A stretch of DNA of 6,867 bases. It comes from an uncultured Clostridia bacterium. GTDB lineage: Bacteria; Bacillota; Clostridia; Christensenellales; Aristaeellaceae. Position 1 is the first letter of the stretch. Every line of letters begins with the position of its first letter. The notes under the pieces are model-generated. The model did not search any database. It was not told the origin of the DNA and saw only the letters and a program-made list of their open reading frames with translations. The stretch covers positions 1-6,867 of the forward strand of contig CAMKAE010000119.1 of assembly GCA_946410395.1 (NCBI GenBank), given 5' to 3'. Of the stretch, positions 1 through 4,963 are shown piece by piece. The position numbers were made by a program, and so were the translations under genes.

Positions 1-5
1 CTTCG

Positions 6-38
6 GTGTCCAGTTTCTACCCCCTCTGTGTCCAGTTT
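6..38. repeat. 11-bp direct repeat, possible insertion-sequence end
   Basis: The 11-mer GTGTCCAGTTT occurs at 6-16 and again at 28-38, a 22-bp period, followed by TTTACCAC. Short subterminal repeats of this period are found at the ends of some insertion sequences, notably IS21-type elements, so this may be the edge of an element lying to the left of the window. No transposase is present in the window, so the assignment to an insertion sequence is inference; only the repeat itself is seen. Confidence 0.35.
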
Positions 39-60
39 TAGTTTACCACTGCACAGCGAA

Positions 61-250
61 GTGGAACCCCTCTGTCGCTGCGGCGACATCTCCCCTTTCA
101 GGGGAGACTGGGGGTGTTGGGTGAGGCGCGCGAATCGGTGTAACTGTGCGGTTTCCAGCATTTTCCGCTTGCAAGCAACTTGCAAATGCGATCATCCCTG
201 GCCTCCCCTGAAAGGGGAGGGGGACCGCCGCAGCGGTGGAGGGGTTTCAC
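61..250. repeat. Long imperfect inverted repeat, MITE-like or structured intergenic repeat
   Basis: The left arm (61-112) and the reverse complement of the right arm (196-250) align over about 52 bp with few changes and one 2-nt indel. The core CTCCCCTTTCAGGGGAG is identical in both. Each arm is itself two hairpins: 73-88 (TGTCGC/GCGACA, loop TGCG) and 90-106 (CTCCCC/GGGGAG) on the left; 202-220 (CCTCCCC/GGGGAGG) and 224-237 (ACCGC/GCGGT) on the right. The 83-base centre (113-195) has no gene but contains a 7-bp hairpin at 169-185 (TTGCAAG/CTTGCAA). The right arm covers the stop codon of the restriction gene. The layout fits a non-autonomous mobile element or a dispersed structured repeat. 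No poly-U follows any hairpin, so a classic intrinsic terminator is not supported, although the structures could still protect the 3' end of the mRNA. Confidence 0.6.
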
Positions 251-3039
251 CCCGTCATCTCCCGATACCTCCGCATCAGCTCCGCCACGCAGGAGGCTTC
301 GGTGGTGGTGCGCACGTCCATGCCGTAGGCGTCCATGACGGCACGGTCGTTGTCGCGGTGCGCGGCGCGCAGGTCCGGGGGCATGGTCAGTTCGTCGTAG
401 AGGTCGGCGAGGGAGGCGTCGGGGTAGCGCGCCCGGGCATCGAGGATGCCCTGGGCGGTTTCCTCGATCTTTTTCTTTTGGGCTTCGGTGGGGGTGGGCC
501 AGGGGAAGTTGTTGTAGACAACATTGACGGAATATTGATAGCTTGGGCCAAAGTATCCACCAACCGTACGCATCCATGCCATATGTACATTGGATGTTAG
601 GACTCCAAAAAGGAATAATGTGGCGTTTGGCATCAATCTAACTTTATTGCTGCACATCACGCTGTCATCCATATACCCAATGGGAATATACCGCCTTGCT
701 CCAGAAGAAACCTCTGGGATAACAATGAAGTTACCCTTTGGCATGTTCTCAACATGGAATCTTGTTGGCTTGTCAGCGATTCTCTGGGTGCCAGGGCTTG
801 GACTTGCCAATCTGTCGTTTCTAACAGCTTGTACACGCTCTAAGCAATGCGGCATGCTACGCAATTCTGATGGCGAACAATCACCCAACCACAAACAGTA
901 ACGGGGACGACTGTTAATGAACTCGTCAGCGCCATACCATGCATGGAAGTATTTCTTTGATTCGGGTTCAATCTTTATGAACTCCTGCATCTCTGCTTCC
1001 TTGAACAAATAGTTACCGCCATCTATAGGCTTGTTACCGATACCGATCTCCGGAACGTCACATATAGGTTTGTTCCTGGTTGAGATCAGAATTGGAGCTC
1101 CTTCTATCAGATAAGGACTAATCATATTGACAACGCGTTTATCATCTCCTGTATACAGCACAGCTGAACCATTTTCACGATGGGAGAAACCCACAATGAC
1201 AACAAATACATATGCGCCTTTGCTGGCTTCCGTTTCCCATTTGAAGTTGGTATACGCAAAGTTGATGAAAATGCCATCCTTCAGCAGAACCGACCAGAGT
1301 GGTTCAACTTGTTGTCCTTGGCAAATCGAAGATGTGGATACAAATGCGCTGACGATGTTAGTTCCCTTTGTATACTCGGACGCTTTCTTATACCAACAGC
1401 ATACATAATCGAGTAGCCCAGCATTCTTTCCAAAGAAAAGCTCTTTGTCTGCTTTCTGATCGACTGTCATAATGGCAGCCGAATGATGTCCCTCGGCTGA
1501 TTGCCTTCCGGTTTTTGCCACAAACGGCGGATTCCCCATGATATACGACAGCCGTTCCTTCGGCACCAGCCGCTCCCAATCCATCCTCAGCGCGTTCCCC
1601 TCCACAATCCCGGCCTGGGTCTTGAGCGGCAGGGGATCCAGCGTCATGTTGACGATGGCCTGGGTCTCGGCGAGCATCTGGTTTTCGGCGATCCACAGGG
1701 CGGTCTTGGCCACCGCCACGGCGAAATCGTTGATTTCAATGCCGTAGAACTGGGTGATGCTCACCCGGATGGGATTCACCGCCTCGCCGAAGACGATCTG
1801 CCCGTGCTGCAGGGCGGCGATGACCTCGTTCTCCAGGCGGCGCAGGCACAGGTAGGTCTCGGTGAGGAAATTGCCGCTGCCGGCCGCGGGGTCGAGGAAC
1901 CGGAGCCCGGCCAGCTTGTCCTGGAAGGCCCGGAGCCTTGCCTCCCTCGTCCGCTCCACGGGAATGGCCCGGATCTCGGCCAGCTCCGCGCGAAGGGCGT
2001 CGAGGAACAGCGGATCGATCACCTTGTGGATGTTCTCGATGCTGGTGTAGTGCATGCCGCCGGAGCGGCGGGTCTCCGGGTTCAGCGTGCTCTCGAACAC
2101 CGCGCCGAAGATCGTGGGGCTGATCTTCGACCAGTCGAAGGCCGCGGACTCCAGGATGGTGTCCTTCAGCTGCTGGGTGAGCTGCGGGATCACGATGTTC
2201 TCGTCCTTGAACAGGCCGCCGTTGACATAGGGGAAGGCCGCCAGCTCGTCGGAGAGGTAGAGGTCCTCCCGCTCGTCATAGGGGGTGTCCAGCACCTTGA
2301 ACAGGTCGATCAGCGCGCGGCGGATGTCCTTGGGCTCATACTGGCCGATGTAGCGGCTGAAGGCGTCCCCGCCGCTGCCGAAGAGCCCGGCGTCCTCCGC
2401 GTAGAGGCAGAACACCAGCCGCACGCACAGGATGTTCAGGCTGCGCTGGGTGTGCACGGCCATCGGGTCGTGGTACTTCTCCAGAAAGCGGTCGTGGATC
2501 CGGCCGACCAGCTCGCCGGCCCGCAGGGAGAGGTCCATCTCCTCGGTCGCCTGCCGCACGTCCGGATTGACCAGAAAGCTCAGCAGGTTCAGCTTGTCCG
2601 GCAGGTCGATGAGCGTGAGCTGCTTCATCCCGTCGGCGGGCACGCGGTCGTTCATGTTGTAGATGCGGATCTCGCGGAAATTGCTCACGACGATCCAGCG
2701 CGGCTTTTCGTCCAGGGGCAGGCAGTCGGAGTACATCCGGGCCTGCTCGAAGGGCGTCTTCCCCTCGTGCCCCGCCTGGGGGAGGTCCAGGTTGACGTTC
2801 AGGCTCTTCTGCTCGATCAGCACCCGGGTCTCGGGGATGTAGACGTCGATGCGCTTGGTGTTGCCGTCGCGGCCGATGACCTTTTTCTCAAAGACCAGCC
2901 GCTGGGTCACTCTCTCCACGCCAAAGACCTGCTCCAGGAGTTCGATCCAATAGGAGCGCGCGTCCTCGTCCTCGTGCCCGCGGTCCTTCCAGCGATAGAA
3001 GAACTGCCGCGCGGCCTCCCGCTGCTGAATTGCGTTCAT
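247..3039 (-). CDS. MmeI-like single-chain restriction-modification enzyme (type IIL/IIG, nuclease plus adenine methyltransferase)
   Basis: A 930-residue protein, close to the roughly 920 residues of MmeI, with the domain order of that family. The N-terminal domain carries a PD-(D/E)XK nuclease site: D65, then E76-Q-K78 (IDVYIPETRVLIEQK). A helical spacer follows at about 170-320. The gamma-class N6-adenine methyltransferase has the GMHYTS element (328-333), SAM-binding motif I LDPAAGSGNF (382-391), GIEIND (433-438) and catalytic motif IV NPPF (503-506). The target-recognition region lies at about 600-845 and ends in the family signature YNNFPWP; the C-terminal domain contains DLYDELTMPPDLRAAH. 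Such enzymes methylate one strand of a short site and cut about 20 bases away in unmodified DNA, with one domain setting specificity for both activities. All key residues are present, so an active enzyme is expected. The ATG at 3039 has an AAAGGA ribosome site inside the end of rhuM, four bases from its stop, so translation is probably coupled. Codons about 500-843 (window about 510-1540) are AT-richer than both flanks. The recognition sequence cannot be read from the sequence by eye. Confidence 0.9.
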   Translation of the reverse strand: MNAIQQREAARQFFYRWKDRGHEDEDARSYWIELLEQVFGVERVTQRLVFEKKVIGRDGNTKRIDVYIPETRVLIEQKSLNVNLDLPQAGHEGKTPFEQARMYSDCLPLDEKPRWIVVSNFREIRIYNMNDRVPADGMKQLTLIDLPDKLNLLSFLVNPDVRQATEEMDLSLRAGELVGRIHDRFLEKYHDPMAVHTQRSLNILCVRLVFCLYAEDAGLFGSGGDAFSRYIGQYEPKDIRRALIDLFKVLDTPYDEREDLYLSDELAAFPYVNGGLFKDENIVIPQLTQQLKDTILESAAFDWSKISPTIFGAVFESTLNPETRRSGGMHYTSIENIHKVIDPLFLDALRAELAEIRAIPVERTREARLRAFQDKLAGLRFLDPAAGSGNFLTETYLCLRRLENEVIAALQHGQIVFGEAVNPIRVSITQFYGIEINDFAVAVAKTALWIAENQMLAETQAIVNMTLDPLPLKTQAGIVEGNALRMDWERLVPKERLSYIMGNPPFVAKTGRQSAEGHHSAAIMTVDQKADKELFFGKNAGLLDYVCCWYKKASEYTKGTNIVSAFVSTSSICQGQQVEPLWSVLLKDGIFINFAYTNFKWETEASKGAYVFVVIVGFSHRENGSAVLYTGDDKRVVNMISPYLIEGAPILISTRNKPICDVPEIGIGNKPIDGGNYLFKEAEMQEFIKIEPESKKYFHAWYGADEFINSRPRYCLWLGDCSPSELRSMPHCLERVQAVRNDRLASPSPGTQRIADKPTRFHVENMPKGNFIVIPEVSSGARRYIPIGYMDDSVMCSNKVRLMPNATLFLFGVLTSNVHMAWMRTVGGYFGPSYQYSVNVVYNNFPWPTPTEAQKKKIEETAQGILDARARYPDASLADLYDELTMPPDLRAAHRDNDRAVMDAYGMDVRTTTEASCVAELMRRYREMTG

Positions 3040-3043
3040 GCCC

Positions 3044-4042
3044 TTATCCTTTCAGGTATTTCTCCGTCTGGCGATCAAACTCCGAGATGTACTCCCGATC
3101 CTGTCGAACACGGAAAATCTCATACTCTGCTTCCGCTTTTTTCGCGGCATCCTCATGAGATACGCGACCTTTTCCTTCAAGGACTTTCCTGCGGTTGTTG
3201 GAAAGAAACCGGTTGGTCTGATCTACCCAGTCCTGCATGCTCATCAGGACTTCATCCTCCGCCATCAGTTCAGCGTAATCGATGAACATGGTAACCAACC
3301 GGTTCAGGCGGGAAATCTCCTTCTCATTCAGGTAGTTCTTTGCAATCACCACATCACGTTTCAGGATTTTTCCATCCGGCGCATCCTTCCATGTGGTGAG
3401 CCCCATGGCCGGTTTCTGCGCATCGGCGCGGTCGAAGATGATTTCAGCCGCCGTCTGTCCGGTCACGGCATAGTGAAGCTTGTTCTGTACAAAGGCGTAG
3501 AAGGCTCTGGTCGTTTCGCTGTTTTTATCATAGTCATAGCTGCATTGTTCAAACACGTCTGTGATTTTTTGGTATGCCCTTCGTTCGCTGGCCCGGATTT
3601 CCCGGATTCGCTCCAGCAATTCGTCAAAATAGTCTTTGCCGAAGGGCTTCCCGTTTTTCAGCATCTCGTCATTGAGCACAAACCCTTTGGTGATGTATGT
3701 CCTCAATGTCTTCGTTGCCCATTGGCGGAACCGTGTGGCTTTTTTGGAATTCACCCGGTATCCGACCGCGATGATTGCGTCAAGATTGTAATAATCCACA
3801 ACGCGCCGGACTTCCCGGCTGCCCTCCGTTTGAACTTGTTCCTTTTTGGAACAAGTTGACTCCCGGCTCAGCTCCGCTTCATCATAGATATTACCCAGAT
3901 GCTTTGTAATCGCAGGAGTCCCGACACCAAACAATTCTGCCATCGCTTTGGTTGTCAGCCAGAACGTCTCGTCCTCAAAGTATACACTGACGCACACATT
4001 GGTGTCTTCCGCCTGATACAGAATGATCTCATGCTCATTCAT
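3044..4042 (-). CDS. rhuM: RhuM-family protein (virulence RhuM / KilA-N-like DNA-binding type)
   Basis: A 332-residue protein of the RhuM family, named after a gene of Salmonella pathogenicity island 3; its biochemical role is not established. Family hallmarks are seen in order: the N-terminal EIILYQAED strand and FEDETFWLTTKAMAELFGV, a winged-helix-like segment (about 27-58), then the most conserved block, DYYNLDAIIAVGYRVNSKKA followed by TRFRQWATKTLRTYITKGF (about 83-121), and a mixed helical C-terminal domain (about 182-257). Family members are often found beside or inside restriction-modification loci, as here, where the MmeI-like gene starts four bases after this stop. I chose the ATG at 4042 because family members usually begin M-N-x-E-I-I-x-Y. 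An in-frame ATG at 4087 would add 15 residues (347 in total) but has no visible ribosome site. The site for 4042 is also weak: AAAGGG, about 14 bases upstream. GC content is near 50%, lower than the neighbouring genes, consistent with horizontal acquisition. Confidence 0.85.
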   Translation of the reverse strand: MNEHEIILYQAEDTNVCVSVYFEDETFWLTTKAMAELFGVGTPAITKHLGNIYDEAELSRESTCSKKEQVQTEGSREVRRVVDYYNLDAIIAVGYRVNSKKATRFRQWATKTLRTYITKGFVLNDEMLKNGKPFGKDYFDELLERIREIRASERRAYQKITDVFEQCSYDYDKNSETTRAFYAFVQNKLHYAVTGQTAAEIIFDRADAQKPAMGLTTWKDAPDGKILKRDVVIAKNYLNEKEISRLNRLVTMFIDYAELMAEDEVLMSMQDWVDQTNRFLSNNRRKVLEGKGRVSHEDAAKKAEAEYEIFRVRQDREYISEFDRQTEKYLKG

Positions 4043-4096
4043 GGCTGCTTCAATTCCCTTTACTGTGAAAATACGGCGTGTTTTCATTCGCGGTGA

Positions 4097-4119
4097 TCAA
4101 TCGTACTTCGCACGATTGA
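4097..4119. repeat. Perfect 8-bp inverted repeat between the secreted-protein gene and rhuM
   Basis: TCAATCGT and ACGATTGA form a perfect 8-bp stem with a 7-base loop (4105-4111). It begins three bases after the stop codon of the secreted-protein gene and lies just upstream of the longer possible rhuM start. No U-run follows on either strand, so it is not a convincing intrinsic terminator. It could be an operator bound by a dimeric regulator, an mRNA-processing or stability hairpin, or a leaky transcription attenuator between the two genes. Confidence 0.5.
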
Positions 4120-4122
4120 CGG

Positions 4123-4650
4123 TTATTTCAGGTCCCACACCCCGTTGAGGGCTGTCCCAAGGTCCGTGACCGAGGCGATGATCCCGGTGTAGTCATTGAT
4201 GTAGTAGCGGGAGGTGAACGAGCGGAACGGGCTGGGCTGCATCTTCGCGCTTCCGTCCCGATACAGGACCAGGTGATCGTTGATCCGGTAGTCGAAGTAA
4301 TAAGGCGCGGTGCCCATGTAATCGGTCAGCAGGCTGAACTCCACCACATAGGCCATGTCATCGAACATGGTGAGCCCTTCGACGGGCTGCCCATCCGACC
4401 GGAAAGCCTCCGGGTGCTCCCGGATGGCGAAGACCCGCATGCTGCGGATTTCCAGATAGCCGTCGCCGATGCCGTCGTCCGCGTAATTGGATCTCCATGC
4501 CTGCAGCATGATGTCCCGGGCGGTCCGGGCGGCCTCCTCCGGCGTGCCCCAGGGTTCGATGCGGGCGGTCTCCTCCGCCCCGGCCGGCAGCGCGAGGCCG
4601 ATCAGCAGCAGAACCAGCGCCAGCAGGATCGCCGGCATCCGTCGTGTCAT
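4123..4650 (-). CDS. Small secreted protein of unknown function, controlled by a T-box
   Basis: A 175-residue protein whose family I do not recognise. It starts with a textbook signal peptide: MTRR, a hydrophobic core (about residues 7-21), then LPAGA before EE, giving probable cleavage after A25. There is no lipobox cysteine, so it should be released or held in the wall by other means. The mature part (about 150 residues, no cysteine) begins with an alpha-helical stretch (about 36-55), then alternating polar/hydrophobic strands rich in aromatic residues (YVVEFSLLTDYMG, YYFDYRINDHLVLYRDG). This resembles a small helix-plus-sheet fold of the NTF2/cystatin kind, but that is a guess from pattern only. 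The ATG at 4650 is fixed by a strong AAGGAGG site seven bases upstream. An in-frame extension up to 5004 is rejected because it would cover the leader RNA and its promoter. The gene is the first one after a complete T-box leader, so its expression should rise when a particular tRNA is uncharged. Confidence 0.8.
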   Translation of the reverse strand: MTRRMPAILLALVLLLIGLALPAGAEETARIEPWGTPEEAARTARDIMLQAWRSNYADDGIGDGYLEIRSMRVFAIREHPEAFRSDGQPVEGLTMFDDMAYVVEFSLLTDYMGTAPYYFDYRINDHLVLYRDGSAKMQPSPFRSFTSRYYINDYTGIIASVTDLGTALNGVWDLK

Positions 4651-4657
4651 GGCAATG

Positions 4658-4664
4658 CCTCCTT
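4658..4664 (-). promoter_or_regulatory. Strong ribosome binding site of the T-box-controlled gene
   Basis: AAGGAGG followed by a 7-base spacer (CATTGCC) to the ATG at 4650. It lies only seven bases after the U-run of the terminator, so it is transcribed only on readthrough. It decides the start of the secreted protein. Confidence 0.85.
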
Positions 4665-4670
4665 CCGCAG

Positions 4671-4712
4671 AAAAACCGTTCCGCCCCTGCATGTCGTGCA
4701 AAGACGGAACGG
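4671..4712 (-). terminator. T-box regulated intrinsic terminator
   Basis: CCGTTCCG pairs with CGGAACGG (8 bp, no mismatch). The stem continues inward as TCTTTGCA against TGCAGGGG with G-U pairs, for 16 paired positions in all around a CGACA loop, and is followed directly by TTTTT. Its 5' half (4699-4712) is the same sequence that forms the 3' side of the antiterminator, so the two folds exclude each other. Confidence 0.9.
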
Positions 4713-4905
4713 CGTGAATCCATTCCGCGGTACCACTCTGCTTCCTCTCCGCGTGGGAGAGGCGCTCGTCTGCGCTGTATCGGGCGCGCCCGCCGGATCT
4801 CTCCGGCCACTCCCGGGCGAGCGGCCCTTTTTTCCGCGTCCGCCTCACACCCGCCGGCGGCTCTCTGTGCGCGGAACGGAAAGGGCGTTCCCGTTCATTG
4901 TGCGT
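4671..4905 (-). promoter_or_regulatory. T-box riboswitch leader (tRNA-sensing, possibly tRNA-Leu)
   Basis: The conserved T-box AGAGTGGTACCGCG lies at 4739-4726. The antiterminator is complete: CAGAG (4740-4736) pairs with CTTTG (4703-4699), TGGTACC (4735-4729) is the 7-base bulge that binds the tRNA 3' end, and GCGGAA (4728-4723) pairs with TTCCGT (4709-4704). Upstream are a perfect stem III hairpin (CCTCTCC/GGAGAGG, 4762-4744), another perfect hairpin with a GAGA loop (4807-4792), and Stem I. Stem I has the AG-box (ACAGAGAG, 4868-4861) and the GGTGTGAG loop (4851-4844), the paired motifs that contact the tRNA elbow. Pairing CGGG/CCCG and CCCTTT/AAAGGG leaves CCGCTCG as the specifier-side loop. 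The usual layout, with one purine after the specifier, points to CTC (Leu) at 4821-4819, though GCT (Ala) and CGC (Arg) cannot be excluded. The T in TGGT predicts a tRNA with discriminator A73, which fits tRNA-Leu. The 5' end is inferred from the promoter. Confidence 0.9.
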
Positions 4906-4910
4906 GAGAA

Positions 4911-4939
4911 AGTATACCATCTCCGCGGGAAAAAGGCAA
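4911..4939 (-). promoter_or_regulatory. Sigma-A type promoter of the T-box transcript
   Basis: TTGCCT (4939-4934, 4 of 6 consensus) and TATACT (4916-4911, 5 of 6) are separated by exactly 17 bp. Transcription would start near 4905-4903, immediately before the first paired bases of T-box Stem I. The -35 box lies about 25 bases after the stop codon of the subtilase gene, so this is a separate transcription unit. Confidence 0.75.
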
Positions 4940-4963
4940 GCGATTTTTCGCCCCCGGGCGCGC

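Noticed and set aside
202..220. CCTCCCC/GGGGAGG hairpin as a rho-independent terminator of the restriction gene
   Set aside because: It is a good 7-bp stem, but no U-run follows on the minus strand, and the same hairpin recurs in the left arm. It is better explained as part of the repeat element.
28..600. 190-codon plus-strand open frame at the left edge
   Set aside because: It crosses the inverted repeat and runs antisense to the C-terminus of the restriction enzyme. It has no family resemblance or ribosome site.
247..3039. Assignment as a BREX PglX or type I HsdM methyltransferase
   Set aside because: The D65/E76-x-K78 nuclease site at the N-terminus, the MmeI-like domain order and length, and the FPWP and DLYDELTMPP signatures fit a single-chain type IIL enzyme. 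No hsdS, hsdR or brx genes are present.
1501..3285. 594-codon plus-strand open frame
   Set aside because: It lies opposite the restriction gene and runs on into rhuM. Its Gly/Val/Ala/Leu/His-rich product has no domain signature, while the minus strand encodes clear nuclease and methyltransferase motifs. It is a GC-driven shadow.
4930..4953. Possible intrinsic terminator for the subtilase gene
   Set aside because: The stem GCGA/TCGC is only 4 bp plus G-U pairs, is separated from the five T's by three bases (GCC), and overlaps the -35 box of the next promoter. It is too weak to call.
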